Under the pieces are notes generated by a model that saw only the letters and a program-made list of their open reading frames with translations, was not told the DNA's origin and did no database searches. Source: Clavelina lepadiformis (taxonomy: Eukaryota > Chordata > Ascidiacea > Aplousobranchia > Clavelinidae). Taken from it: 64,000 nucleotides of DNA. The position numbers were made by a program, and so were the translations under genes. This document shows, one piece after another, positions 11,111-24,200 of the stretch; the first letter of the stretch is position 1; every line of letters starts with the position of its first letter. The stretch covers positions 15,545,856-15,609,855 of the forward strand of contig NC_135246.1 of NCBI RefSeq assembly GCF_947623445.1, given 5' to 3'.

Positions 11111-14100
11111 TTATGACGATATTTCTTTGATGAATTCTTTACGCAGACGAGAGAATTGACGCGGTGACTGATGAATTTTTTTCTAAAAAAAAAACAACAA
11201 AATAACGACTGAAACCTCTATTTTTTTGCAACAAAACAACACTATTTGGGATCGTTTATATTATACTATTATATTTAGTTTAATAGCTGACACAAGAGAA
11301 TAATTAATGGCAAAAACAGTCAACACTACAAACCAATGCATGGATACCGCCGCTTTGCCCTGCGCAAGACATCCGACTAACTAGCGACCAGAACATTACA
11401 AGCAAAGTATTTGACAAGTTATTGACAAATAATACGAACTAACCTGTATTTTTGCTTCGAGAAGAGGCATGAGCGAATCTGCAACAAAAGCGGCGTTCTC
11501 CCTGATCAATTTCGCTTTCTCCTGCCTGCCGGATTCGGAACGGATTGACCCCGCCGTGAACTCTGTATATGACCTCATGATGTCCACAATTCCGGCGAGG
11601 ATGTGTATTTCGATTTCTCGTAACAGCATCTGAACACAAAAACTAGTATTATAAAACATTTATGTGAAAAGATGAGGGAGCTGACTACTCTTTACACGGG
11701 TTAATTATATTTTCAATTTGACAGAAGCGACACTCACAAATGCTGCCAGTTAAACTATTTGCGCAAACTAAAGACTAATTAACAAGTTGCTGTAGCTCTT
11801 GTACAGTTGCTATATGGTTAAGCCTTGTGTTTTATTTTAGGAAAGATTAGGGAAATCTTTTGGCTTATACATAAAAAATAGAGTTTTGGTCGTAAGCTTG
11901 CAGACAACGGACTTGGAAGGGCGAAAAATGAAAAACTGCTCGTGCATTTTGCGGTAAATCGACGTTGAAAATTTACAACTTTAGTATAAGATGTTTTCCT
12001 CACCTTTACAGCGCTGTCAACGTGACTGACAATTGCTCGCGTAAAAGCGATGGTAGAACCGGTCAAACGAACATAGCAACCGTCGTAGCAGTAATTTTCG
12101 AAATCTTTCACCCCGAGACGGAACATGTCGTCAATTAACTTCTCCGTCGCCTGCAGGTAAAGTTCTGGTAAATTTGTATTAATTTTAATTGACTTACTTC
12201 AAGAAATAAAACCTTAACGACCTGAGGAGTGACCATGTTTGAAGGTTTCCAAACCTCCTCCGAGTTTCGTAACTTGGTCGCATCAATAATCTTCTGCTTA
12301 TGACCGGTCAATACTGACAGAATGGATGGCATCAAGAGATTGTTGAGCTGAAAGTTCAAGTCAAGTCCAAGGCCGTGGAGCTGCAATATAGAATATCAAA
12401 CTTTTATCTTTAGTAAAAAACCGGGATGTATAACCCAGGGTGGTCCGAGGCTGTGAGCATGAAAGGCCACAGTAAGGTTTGAGGAGAATATTGCGGGCAA
12501 CGAATAGGAGAAACTCCAATGTTTGCAAAGGACTGAGTTTATCCACTGTTCTATCCGACTTAATGTTTGGCTGCATCACTAATAACGCATTCCTTGATAC
12601 CTTCTATACTTGTTTATGACTGTGCTTGCAACAAAATGCTAAACTTATCGCATGTATATATCGCCACACAATGCTGTGACGTTAGCCGTAAAAAAGCATT
12701 ACGGCATTACCCATAACAATCACAAATTGACTTTCACTTCAATGATGTTGTATTTATCTCAGACTTTGGCTAATGCAACCCATTTAAATAAAGCGCAGAT
12801 GGATTTTACTGTACAAACTGCGAATTTTGCACTGCAAAATACGGCGTACTAAAACTTCGAAAGTATTTACGGGCTGCACAAAATCAACACTGATATAACA
12901 GATAACCATACCCAAGAATAAAATATGCCTTTTGGCGCCATTTTGGGGCTACTAATTTGCATAATGCAAACAGCTGAGTGAAGATAAAGAGCTAGATATA
13001 TTAAGTTGTTGGCTAAATATAAATACAGTAAAATCTTAGAACTTTAACATAATATCTGATTGCTAATCGTATTTCCAGAATACCTTTGAACAATGGGCCT
13101 GGGCATTTTGCACACATTCAGCAACTTCAGTAATCTCGGCATTTCTTCCAAACACTTGCTGCGAAAAAATGTCAACAAACCCAGAAATTTCCTGACAGGA
13201 CCAGACGACAAATGCTGTGAAGTAGAAATAAATGTTGAAGAACGTGGGCAAAGAATTAGATGTATTTTAAGGGTGTCAAGTCTTTCATAATGGCAGACCG
13301 ACCCTTAGTTGTTAACTTCCAAGGTATGAAGTTTTCTGAAATTAATGCAACCTCAATACAGATATCTTGTTCAGCAAAAAACGAACTTACATGAATAACA
13401 GCCCTGAAGTTTGTCAAAAGCCTGTCTGAATTCTCTTGCTGTTTCCTCTAAATTACTGAAGAAGACCTTACAGAGTTTGCTGATGTATAACGACAACGAA
13501 CCCTCTGTCCGGAGCTGACGTACTGCATACGCCATTGCACTACTTCGATTTGTTAAAAACAAATCACAGGCCTGAAAGTAACAGAAACGTGGCATTATTT
13601 ATTCTTATATTACATCAAACGTGTAACTGGCATTTGACAATGACTTTTTGTCTGCAAAAAGGTACATAAAGTCAATTCAATACACATTCAGCAAAATTAT
13701 CCGTTCTAATTATTAGATAAAGTCTACATGCTTGCATTACCTTTGAAATTTCTTGAAGTTTAATCAGTAACAAGACAGGCCTTCTCACCACACGAGGTCC
13801 ACCTCTCAAACTACGATCAGGTGAAGTTCGAAGCTCTCTGGAGGACAAATAAGATGACCTCATATCTCCAAATGATAAAATAGAAACACGAAAGAAGTAG
13901 AACTTAAAAGAGCAGACAAGTTTAAAAGACAAAAAACTCATATTAAAGCTTTATACATTCACAGCAAACAGAATTTGCTGCATAAGCGCAACTAAAAGTT
14001 AAATGATACCTTGATAACACTTCTACCAACTGGTCACATCGGTTAATAAGTTTGGTTTCGACTTCTGACTTCGCTGGTGAATCTGGAATATCTGCTAGAA

Positions 14101-17100
14101 ACGTCTTGGCTAGAAAAGAAAAAATATTTAACTGGCTAGCTGCTTTTGTTTTCGCGAAATTAAATTTGCAAAAACATCTACTTTTTCCAATCAAGTCAAC
14201 GGCTTGCTCAAAGTTTCTCTGAGCAATGTACACGTCTAAATCTTCAGGCATTTCTTGGAGCCAGTCGACATGCAGTCTTTCATCTTGAGTTGAAGAGTTA
14301 TCAGCGACAGCATGATCTGGGGATGAGGGAACTTCCAATTCTGCAAACGCTATTTCAAAAAATATTTCAGATGATCATCTTGAAAAGATTTAAAGAAATG
14401 AACAGAATCCTACATCTTCTGATGTGTTTTACTAGGTTGGGGTAATGGCTACACTGTTGAGTTTAACAAGTGAATAAATAAAGCAGACAACCTGGAATAT
14501 GATGTTGCTTACGATTATATGCATTCAATGGGGATATGGGAACCGGAAGGGTTGGAGGATCTGCTTTTTTGTCTTTTTGGTTGAGAAAATCACGCTTTGT
14601 TGCATCCATTATCTCAAGCCATTCTCTCTGAACATAAGACTAACGTAAATTTTCGGATTTTATGTTTAAAGTATACTTAGTACATGAAACCAAGTTTTTA
14701 AAAGCACAAAGTAACCTAGCTTACTGTCTGCAATCCACAAAGGAATTTTCCAAGATTTTGCAGAACGGATAACCCAAACAGCAAGTACATTTCATAACCA
14801 TAAACGGACTATATTTACTCATAAACAATTCAATTCATACACCTTCTCCTTTGCGTTTTCGCATTGGAACATCCTGGCATCCGGGAACATCAGCACCTTG
14901 AATGCATTCTTCACAGCTAAAAATTATACCGGAGTAAACTGAAGTTGCATTTTAATTTTGACACAGATACAATGTGAAATACAAATATCCTGGTAAAGAA
15001 GTAAGAGCATATACGCAGAAAAAAGAAAATTTTTGTCGTTTTTGAAGCTACAATGTCACAATTGTAAGCAAGTAATTGTAGAGTCAAATATTTTCAAGAT
15101 CAAATCGTACAACATATTTGCAGCATAAGTCATTACTCCAACACCTGTGGTATCACCAATTTATATAGCCAGTAAGAGTACAAGTAATCTAAAATTTTAA
15201 CAATGGTACATTAGTTGGTTAGTTAGTAAGGTTGTTATTATTTCTGTAACATGTACAAAATATTCTTACATGTTTAATAACTCCATAGTTATAGAAGGAA
15301 AAATATATACATTTGTTGGTGAAAAACAACATATCAGTATATAAGTTAAAAGTATACAGATTGTGGAGAGCACTGTTCTTTGGGCAAGCAATGTATAATT
15401 ACTAAATTACAGGAAAAAAATTATCGATGATTGATAATTACTTTTAAAAAAACATACTTTGTGTTCATTAAACTGTTATAGCTGCGTTAGTAAGTATAAA
15501 CTAGACAACATGCTATTGCATACATCTAACATTAGATATCAGATTGTGATAATTCATCCAGTCGTTTGTGTAAATTACAGTGTTTTCCTGATTACATTGT
15601 GGCTGATAACACATAACAACCATAACATGAGTAAATTTGGGTCTGTCTAATAACAATGAGTATATTTATCATGTCTAATAATTTAAACTTTGTTGATGAA
15701 CCAATTAAAAACAAACAAATTTCCATCACCAAAAGTTTGTAATTTCTACTTCGTGCTGAAGTTCTAAAATGTAGCATGCAAACTTTTACGCTAAATTCCT
15801 GCGGGTATATCGATACTGGATTTCCTTGACGACAACAAATTGAAAATATTTTTTTGTGTTTTACATGATTTATCCATAAACATCAAAGAAATACAGTATC
15901 CTAAAACCTATAATCTTGATATAACAACCCAGTGGTTGCCAAAAACAATACAGCAGAGCATTTGTTAATTGTCCCACCAGAAATTACTCAAACACCATTG
16001 CTTTGTATGTAATGCGAGCATGGGAAATAGACACATGCACTTGCATGTTGCATCAAATTTTTTCAAAACTTACTTTTAGCAGGCACTTTCTTTTCTAAAA
16101 ATTCTTCTCATTAAGTATTTGATAATAATAAGACAAAAATACTAAAACAATAACATCAAAACTTAAGCATCCCGTTTCTCTAGCTGATCGATGCAACAAA
16201 TTTATAAAATGAATCTCACAAAATAAAAGCAATAAAAGAAACCGGCAAATCAGAAATACAAGCAGTGAAATGAACCATCTTTAAAAGTACTCACGGCCTA
16301 CATCCCTTGCATTAACAACCGCTACAGTGTCAAATTCCCACAAAACTTGAAATTTGTATTTTCCTGCAACAGTACTGCCACGTCTAGCAGGTACCCAAGT
16401 AGTCACCATAACACTGTGGATCAATACAGATTGTATATGCATTTATCAATAAGCATAACTATTGTCTAAAAATCACTTTCCCAAATTATGGTGACACAGT
16501 TAGTGTTTCAACTACAATAAAGTTAATATATATTTAATTCAGCAATCAATAAGTTAGGTAAGCATGTTATCAGTAACGCAGTACCAATCATTGAAGAGAA
16601 ATAAATGGATTTTTCCCATGGGACTGAAAGAATCCGTATCCAGCTCCACGACGTCACCATCATGCACCAAGAATCTTTCTGGGACTTCCAAGATGTTCTA
16701 CAATTATACAGAATCACAACGCTTGATATATTTACGGCATAAGGATTAAAAGTGAGTATATATTTTACGAGTAAGTAAGTTTATATGTCGATGCACTGCA
16801 ATAAATTGCAGAACATTTTGGACAAAAGAAAGCAATGAATTGGGCTTCAGAGTGAATTCAAACTTTCATCTAGGGCTTGTGTATTGGGTCGAAGTTTTTA
16901 TGCAAAGAACTTGAATTGAAAGTTGAAAGCCAACAGGTGATAGGTCTCTTCCTTGATCCCAGCATGGCAATAAGTAGAACCATGTAGGCTATTTATAATC
17001 ATAATCACATGATTTTTGCTAATACTTCATATGTGGTTTTTCACAGTCTCATCAAATTTGCATAATCTCAGGAACAATTCAAATCAATTTCATTAAATAG

Positions 17101-18517
17101 CTAGAAACTACGGACTACAGAAAACTGCAGACTTACAGCACATCCGTCCAACTTGCTGTGCAAAGCTGACATCACTTTCCTCTGTTCCTGCTCCTTGTCA
17201 GCTTGCTGCTTTGCCCCATCGTCCTTCGCAAGATCATCTGCAAGTCATGATAATATCTTCAAAATTATCAGGACATGATTCCTTGCCTGTTGATCATAAA
17301 CTTCATGGCACAAAAATCACTGATTTTCTTACCACTTCCCTTGGATGCAAACATCGATGTCATTTGTTCCATGAGATGTTTTTGCTCAGTTAAAATGTGG
17401 TTTAGCTGAAACATTTCACCTTCCAAAACTGCAATCAGATTAAAAAAGAAAATTATTCCAGAATAATGGCACACTCTATTGCTCTAAAGCGGAGAAGTTT
17501 GAAAAAGCACTTTAGGAATTAGTAGAAATTTAGTACTGGGTATGTAGTAACAAGTAGTACTATATTTTACGTACATGATATCTCTTTTGCAGTGTCAATA
17601 AATTGCTGGTAATTGTGATAAACTTGCTTCTTTAGAATTTGCGCAGTCTCATCACCAAGTGCCTGTATTCGCTGACGATTTTCTTGCAAATCTTTGTCTC
17701 CATCAGACTGTGCACTAATGCTGTTTGCAACTGTAACAAGAGTGACATAATTTCTAAGATTTTATCTGAACCAGGCATTAAAGCATAGCATTAGCATAGC
17801 ATTATAGCATCTTCCCAAAGATAAATGAAACTTATAGGTGACATAATCAGACGATTATGTATCTGTGCATAATAGAAAAACTCAGATATCAAGACCTTGG
17901 TATTAGATACTAGAATAAAGATGTCTCGAAACATATTTATCAAAAATGTGTGAAAATATTATATATTTAAGTATTGTTTATTTATTTATAATAGTTAAAT
18001 ACTATATTAGTAACACAACAGTCAATTACATTTCTCTGGGTCAAAATTGCGATGTCCTAACGTTTTTGCCAATGACGTTGACATTTTCGGCAGAGCTTTG
18101 CTTCTATCCGTCATCGCCATTGCAATCTCACAAAAGACACTTTTAAACTGTTTACTATCCTAGACAATTTCCACACTGGATGATAAAGCAGCAAATACGG
18201 TACTATGGTACTCACTAGCCTACTTCTACATCAGGGCTACTCAACTATTTTTAGCAAAGGTCCAGTTACAAAAGTTCAAAATTTGCTTAGGTCCGTTATA
18301 ACTCTCATGAAATAATTTAGAGTCATACAAATGTAATACGGTATATACAAAATCCGGTAAAGCGGTATTAGCAAAAGCAATAAGCGAAATTTATATATTG
18401 TTCTGTTAGCCTATGCATTTCTGGCCCAGCCAAAATTTTCGTGGATGTACGTTGCATTTGATTTCTTTCATCCCTAAATATGATTTGGCAATACTTACCA
18501 GAATCAAACATTAGCAT
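11111..18517 (-). CDS. EXOC8: Exocyst complex component 8 (Exo84)
   Basis: EXOC8 is an exocyst subunit that tethers secretory vesicles at the plasma membrane. In animals its PH domain binds Ral GTPases. Seventeen exons in transcription order: 18499-18517, 17575-17730, 17333-17428, 17137-17237, 16585-16697, 16295-16413, 14843-14916, 14513-14627, 14182-14340, 14010-14109, 13741-13837, 13391-13571, 13084-13214, 12213-12380, 12004-12150, 11444-11629, 11111-11182. They join to about 677 aa (human 725). Landmarks: AQSDGDKDLQENRQRIQALG near the N terminus; SFLEGEMFQLNHILTEQKHL; PH domain FLVHDGDVVELD...FNDCVMVTTWVPARRG...FKVLMFPDARMFQ; Exo84 C-terminal domain VDWLQEMPEDLDVYIAQRNF, SPDRSLRGGP, AVRQLRTEG, CYSSFVVWS, NSEEVWKPSNMVTP. 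Start: exon 1 offers two in-frame ATGs (18515-18517 and 18509-18511); the first is used here. Exon 14 could instead end at 12198 with a stronger GTAAGT donor, adding 15 nt in frame. The short last exon is the least certain. Confidence 0.93.
18220..18330. repeat. Truncated hAT-type repeat in EXOC8 intron 1
   Basis: CAGGGCTACTCAACTATTTT at about 18231 looks like a hAT MITE left terminus, followed by repeat-like AGGTCCAGTTAC. No matching right terminus was found before the next exon, so the copy appears truncated. TAGGCCTA-rich repetitive DNA continues near 18520-18660, upstream of the EXOC8 start. Confidence 0.4.
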
Positions 18518-21207
18518 TAGGGTTTTTACTAGGCCTATCAGCCTACGCTACAGGCTAGCCTAAACAAATATCAAAAAACAAAAACTTTGTTTCACACACG
18601 GAATGTTTTCACAGAAAAATCTCAAAGAAATGAGAAATGTAGCATCTAGGCCTACTTCACTTGCTGTGCGGCTTACTTGCTGAGAAAGATATCCAAATAA
18701 AAGGAGGGGGAGTCCCAAATTAATGGCGTCGATTTGACGCTACCAAATCAATAAAAACTATTGGTGGCCTGTAAGCTGCTGCAACTTTAAATCATGTTGA
18801 GTTGTTTACCATTACCATAAGTTGTTGGATGAAAAAATAGTGTTAAATGAAACAATAAAAATTTTGCTTGTTTTACATGAAATCAATGGGTTTGCAACTT
18901 TGCATATTAAATTATCCAACAACCAAGTCATAGCTATCATATCGAACAATAAAAGGAACTAAATCAAGAAACGAAAAGAAACAAATGTAATGAATAGATT
19001 CATTTAACACAAGAGCTCAAAAAGCGTGGTAATTAGGTGCTTAACAGAACAAACGTAAAAAATTTGGCAAAACGCGAAATTAATTGTACTCAAATACATG
19101 GAATACGGCAAAAACTGAAAATCTATTTGTTGGCACCATCTGCCGAGCTCGCAGGTGTCGCTTAAGACTTTAAATTGATTTAAATTATTACGCAGGAACA
19201 TATACGTAGAAATGCTACCGAAAATGAGTAGGTATAACAAACCACATTTTTTCCAACACGTAAAGCTTGTTGTGTATAAAATGTTGTAAAAACAAAACAT
19301 AACTAACTAAATGTGGCCGTAATGGTTAACTTTAAAAATGTACAGCCTCATTAACCCTCAACTCAGCTAATTCATCTAGATGCAGTTTACTCATGATTCA
19401 TGAATTGTTGTAGTGAAATGAGTATTGCTGCTGTTGGTGTTACGAAAAGATGCGAAGTAAGATACACGGCATGCATAGAAATAGCGTTTCTGCGGTTTTC
19501 GAAACCACTTGCAAAATTATTTGATGACCTATGCAGCCTACTGGTATTTATCCCTGAAGTTACATGCTGACTTGCGTATTTTCTTAACTTGTGGAAGAAT
19601 GTGCAAACGTTTTGTTATGATCCCAAGTCACAGTATGTTACCTGGCAGTGACACTGAGACAGACTACGCCATCACATCAGCTGCATGCGCAATTAGTGCA
19701 CGGCCTATTGATGGACAATGCAACGACAATTTTACGTTTCAATGTCGTTAGAACGCTTAAAAAAAGGCAAAAATGGATGCAAAATTTTTACAAAGCTCAG
19801 CAAACTTGCACTTACAGGCTTTGGTACAGATACACTGGCATAACGCAAGAACTAAACGTTCTACAGTCTACGGCGATAATAAAGACCTCAGCAAATGCAA
19901 GAAAACTTTTAGAAAATCCGCTTTTAAACGCATCAAAAACAGTTTTAAAGTGGCTTTATGTGAAATGTATTCTCATATTCACACGTACAATATACGTACA
20001 ACTACAAAAAAGGAAATGTGATGAACGAAAAAGAACGAAGACGTGAAAATCTCTTGATGGCCCAAAAAATTGGGTTCATGAGGAGTAGGGCATGGTACCC
20101 ACCTTTAAATACGCTAATGGTGGAATAGCCCCGTTTTTGAAATACAGACCTACGGCTAAATGATACGATGTGAAGACGACCGCCTTAAAACGTCCTCACA
20201 TTCACAATCGACTAAACCTTGTGATGTGGTCCCAATATTTACGATATATACCTTCACAACATACATGTAACATCGAGTGCCAAGATGTTAGGATTTCTCC
20301 CCATTTTCCCTATACGTTATTCAAACAGTTACTGGCCAGCAGTGGCGGATTACCATGCGGCAACTGGTATACAAGCTGCAGGGCATAATAATCAGTTTGT
20401 TAAAATAAATGAACTGATTTAAAAAGCACGCCCACCACAGGACTGCTGAGTGCCAATTGTCTGTTTTTTACTGGCCACTGTGAGGTTGTCCCGATGTTCC
20501 TTTAAACTAGTTTAAAATGAAATTTATTCTCCATACTTTGTTATAGTTGTTATAGATCAAACAAAAAGTTTAAACTCAAAAACTATTTTAAAAATTTTAC
20601 ATAATTTTATTCTGTGCTTAATGACGCTTTATTGTAACATCATAATTCACTGGAGTTAGAACAGATCTATATTTATCTCTATAAAGTGTTGTAAATTATT
20701 TTATCTATATTAATAACGTCAATCACAAAAAAATTGGGAAAATCCAAAAAAGATCGATATCATTTCGATCACTATCGTAATGAGACCGTCTGTATCTGTT
20801 TTCAACCAAATTGAGATGCTTACGCCATAAGTCATTGGGTTATGAGATTGATTTGTGTTTTCATCACTGCAAGGTCACGAAAATTAGGCCGTATGACGTA
20901 CAGCAAGTGGAAGCGACATTTCTATTACTTTATAGCAATTTGTATAAGCTACTGCTATTCAAGCATATATTGAGATAACAATCGAAGACATTGTCTCTTG
21001 CCATTCGTTTCCACTTACAGACAATTGCAACATATCAAACTATCATACTGTCATCAGACACCTAAAACTATGTGTAAATGTTTCTGACTCATAAAAGACA
21101 ATCTTTTAGTAAATAGTTCTTTTATCAAATGCGGAAGGTATAGCTTTGCCGGTTGAAGTTGCATGTCAGCAAGTTTGTTTCCTCTCTTATTTTATACTCA
21201 TTGCAAG
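18518..21207. other. Intergenic DNA between EXOC8 and the peptide cluster
   Basis: No supported gene. The longest open frame here (about 130 codons, 19648-20046, +) overlaps another open frame of 82 codons and matches no family I know. It has no signal peptide or splice logic. Confidence 0.4.
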
Positions 21208-21894
21208 ATGAAATTTGTGCTTTTGTTCAGCTGCATTATCGCCAGCTTTGCTTCTTCTGCTGCAAGTAAGTGGTTCAATGATTTAGTGTATAACTCTGAA
21301 CGTTTTATTTCTATGCTTTTTTGGGGCGAATTTAAGCTGTGTTTGAATTTGAATGCTAAATTTGTTTCAGGTTACACGAATCAACAAGTTGCTATACAAA
21401 AGCAAACCAACCAAGAAACGGATGACGATATCAAATTCAAATATCCTGCTATACCCGTTGCCATCGGCCGCTTTATGGTAATTCAATCGTTTTCTGTACT
21501 TGCATTATAATACCTCTATAACGCCGGGAAGCATTCTTATCATATTTTACATGGCCAGGTCGACTGTTCAAGCCATTGTTTGATGAGCAGCGTCACTAGG
21601 GATTATCTGACACCTTGCATTTATCAGCGTTTTCCGTGTAAGTTAAACTTTAATAAAATTGAAGTAAAAAGTAAAGGTACAACCAAAAGGGAAAGGCGCC
21701 ACGTAAAGTGTGTAATGCTGTTACTTATGTATAACCTAGTACACGATTATCGCTAATTTACTTATTATATCGCTATTATCGCTAATGCATTTTCATAAAG
21801 TAGACATGATAAAACTTTTTTTTGTGTTGCAGTTATTTGCCAATTTTGCCGTTACACTTATAAATGCGGAATCAGGCGGTCCTACATGCACTGA
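21208..21894 (+). CDS. Gamma peptide: secreted six-cysteine cationic peptide precursor
   Basis: Four exons, 21208-21265, 21371-21477, 21559-21637, 21833-21894 (TGA), give 101 aa with intron phases 1-0-1. Residues 1-19 (MKFVLLFSCIIASFASSAA) are a clear signal peptide. Exon 2 encodes a propeptide with Gln/Asp-rich QKQTNQETDDD, ending in AIGRFM. Exons 3-4 encode the Cys core VDCSSHCLMSSVTRD...CIYQRFPFICQFCRYTYKCG. Cysteine spacing is C-x3-C-x12-C-x8-C-x2-C-x5-C and the core is basic. Exon 1 length (58 nt), phases and cysteine framework match the alpha and beta genes on the opposite strand, so it is a founding or inverted member of the same family. Polyadenylation signal at 21945-21950. Architecture suggests a host-defence peptide released to the outside; function is inference. 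No database family was recognised. Confidence 0.85.
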
Positions 21895-21944
21895 GCACAT
21901 CTTTTGTGGTCTCGGTTAACTCGATGTCGATTTCCGGTCGGTAT

Positions 21945-21950
21945 AATAAA
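21945..21950 (+). promoter_or_regulatory. Polyadenylation signal AATAAA of the gamma peptide gene
   Basis: Canonical AATAAA about 50 bp after the gamma stop codon, giving a very short 3'UTR and supporting the 3' end of the gene model. Confidence 0.65.
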
Positions 21951-23377
21951 AGCTGTCGACGTCGAAACATCGTTCACTCAAAATGACGTCTCATCAAATG
22001 GATTGAATGTATACGTGCTATTGTTTGCATTATTCTCTTTTAACTGTTGCTTTTCGAGAACTAAGCATTTTCCTGACATTATATTCATTACAGTATTATA
22101 AATTAACCACTTATTTATTACGTTATTTTTTGTCGCCCACTGAAAATAAATGAAGAAAAATTTTGAAGTGAGTAAATGAATACGAAACAAATAATCAAAC
22201 GTAAGTGCGTTCGAAAAGAATCGTGGTCGTAAATTACTGCACACATTAATGATATAAAATATAAAACAGGCTATTTACGCGATGTTTGTGGGCGGCGCTG
22301 TATTAGCATATAAAGTTGATCAAAGCGTTGAAGAAAGTCGTGGCGTAAACATATACATTGACACAGTTTTGTTTAAGGTTGAGAGCAGATTTAACCAACT
22401 GGGACAAAACCATATCGGTGCAGAATTTTTGCTGTAGTCTGCATAAATATGTTACGCTATTTTGTTAAAATGTAAACTGATTTAGAGCCCCAAAAATAAC
22501 TTTTTTCCCTGAAAGATCCGTTTTTCCGTGAAAGATCATGCTTACTTTTATAAGTGACAGGCCCCAATTTCAAATGTCGTGATAGCCTTTGTTCCATTAC
22601 TTTTTTAAATTTTCACCGGAAATGGGACAATTAGTCTGTATTGTGACGTCTGGTCCATTTCCGGTTTGATATGGTAATTTCGCACGCGGCATTTGTTAGA
22701 ATTGTAAAAGGGTGTAGTACTGTAGTTGGTTATTTTTGGCCCAACTGATGAGTCATCTAATTTCATCGCAACACACAGACACGCCTTGGCAATACGGTAG
22801 AGAATGTTTGGATTTCGTCGTCATTTATTTTCATGGTTATTTCTCCGTTAGTTATAATTAAGCTTTACATTTAGCGTTATTAATGTCCTGAAATTTTCAG
22901 CCGTAAAAGCCCTTTTCAACAGCTTGCTTTGCCTTGTGAGTCTCTCCATTCTATACCTTATATCGAAAATATCAGCCTGGTAAAAAAATCGATGTAAAAG
23001 TTGAGATCACGACTCCACACAACAGCTACTTTGAATTTCGTTTGTGTCCTTGGAACAATCTAAATTTTTGAGGTACGGAAAATACGGGTCTGGGTCTGGG
23101 TCTGGGTCTGGGTCTGGGTCTGGGTCTGGGATAACAAGAGGAATTCTACGGTTATTTAGATGTTCAAATCGTGGACGATTCTTTAAACCTAGTCGGGTCG
23201 GAAACTTCCACAAAAGGGAGCCTGTTAACAACCGTTGCTAACATTCTTGTTAGCACCAGTTTCTCATCATCTGCAGCTTCAGCGACAACAGCAACCAAAG
23301 AAAATACCAGCACCGGCAGCGTTGTTAATTGTTATTTTTAAACGTTTATATGATGCGACGTTGATGTTTTTTTGCAG
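21951..23377. other. Region between gamma peptide and CBM14 exon; upstream exons unresolved
   Basis: Should contain the 5' exons of the CBM14 gene, but none could be placed with confidence. A CATATAAAG TATA-like site is near 22298. A Thr/Ser-rich open stretch (TTATKENTSTGS in one frame, near 23282-23320) is a possible mucin-like exon, but its phase does not join the last exon cleanly. Confidence 0.3.
23086..23130. repeat. (GGGTCT)n hexanucleotide microsatellite
   Basis: About seven and a half perfect copies of GGGTCT. Runs of GGG spaced by three bases fit the G-quadruplex consensus on the + strand. In frame it would read Gly-Ser (or Asp-Pro on the other strand), but nothing suggests it is translated. 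Confidence 0.9.
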
Positions 23378-23565
23378 AATTTAGCCACGGAAACGTAAAG
23401 ATCGGCACACCAGTGTTCCGGAACTGCGGCTCCTTCTATACGTGTACCGCTTCTTACCTCGACCCGGTTGCCTTTGCTTGTCCAGCTGGTACGGTGTGTG
23501 ACGTCAGCAGTGGCAGATGTGACCAAGAATACAGAATTCCTTATCAATACGAATCATACCAGTAA
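23378..23565 (+). CDS. Chitin-binding (CBM14/peritrophin-A-like) domain, terminal exon
   Basis: An open terminal exon after a strong pyrimidine-rich TTTTTTTGCAG acceptor, stop TAA at 23563-23565, with AATAAA signals at 23575-23584. It encodes FSHGNVKIGTPVFRNCGSFY, then TCTASYLDPVAFACPAG and TVCDVSSGRCDQEYR. The C-x5-C-x11-C-x12-C arrangement with Phe-Tyr before the second Cys and a C-P-x-G step is the core of CBM14 domains, which bind chitin in secreted proteins of gut linings, cuticles or immune effectors. It enters in phase 1, so at least one upstream coding exon exists but was not resolved. It lies 1.5 kb from the gamma peptide gene on the same strand. Single-domain CBM14 proteins can be immune effectors (inference). 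Confidence 0.7.
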
Positions 23566-23784
23566 TTTAATAATAATAAATAAAACATTTGAATGACATT
23601 GCAAAAATTGCACGTGATCATAGTCTTTGATAATTACTGGAATATTTTAAAATATCTTAATTAAGGCGGCCAATTTGCGAAAATAAATATAATGGAAGAA
23701 ACATGCAAAAATATTCCAAGATTGTTGGCCGCGACTGTTGGTTGTGTAGTTAAAAATCTTCAGTCTAAATTGTTTTCCTTTTTT

Positions 23785-24200
23785 TGAAACAAAGCTGTCA
23801 GAAATCCAAAAGAGCAATAAGTGCACAAGGAAGCCCTTTTGTTTATCTCGGTTTGATGCCCTTAATTGCAAAATGCGTGATTTGAATCAATATGAAGTTG
23901 CACGCATGCAGTTGCCTTTGCATGCTTTACTTTTTGGCCTATGCTTGCCGATTTGTTACGAAATCGAGCAGAACCTTGTGATCCTGTCTATTGGAAGATG
24001 GAAAGACGTTTTTCAAAGTAATGAGAACTCAAATGACTAGAACCGACCACGTATACGAGAAAACAAAGTTTTTTGATGAAATGCAATAAAGGAAACGTGC
24101 CGTGACCGATCAAGCATGAAAGTTTTTCTTGATTTAATTAAATTTTTAATCTCTTTAATAAATTTTAGTCTAATCATCACCACGTGACCTTTAAAACTTC
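23785..24200. repeat. Dispersed duplicate, copy 1 (partner at 42250-42650)
   Basis: Starts with GCTGTCAGAAATCCAAAAGA, followed by GCAATAAG and GTGATGC/TTGATGCCCTTAATTG-type sequence. This is shared in the same orientation with 42250-42650, with divergence rising toward the right. Non-coding; part of the duplicated background of the peptide cluster. Confidence 0.6.

Noticed and set aside
19648-20046. 132-codon open frame
   Set aside because: Overlaps another open frame, lacks any recognisable motif, and lies in an otherwise featureless stretch.
23007-23241. Gly-Ser or Asp-Pro repeat proteins over the GGGTCT tract
   Set aside because: Open on both strands solely because of the hexamer repeat.
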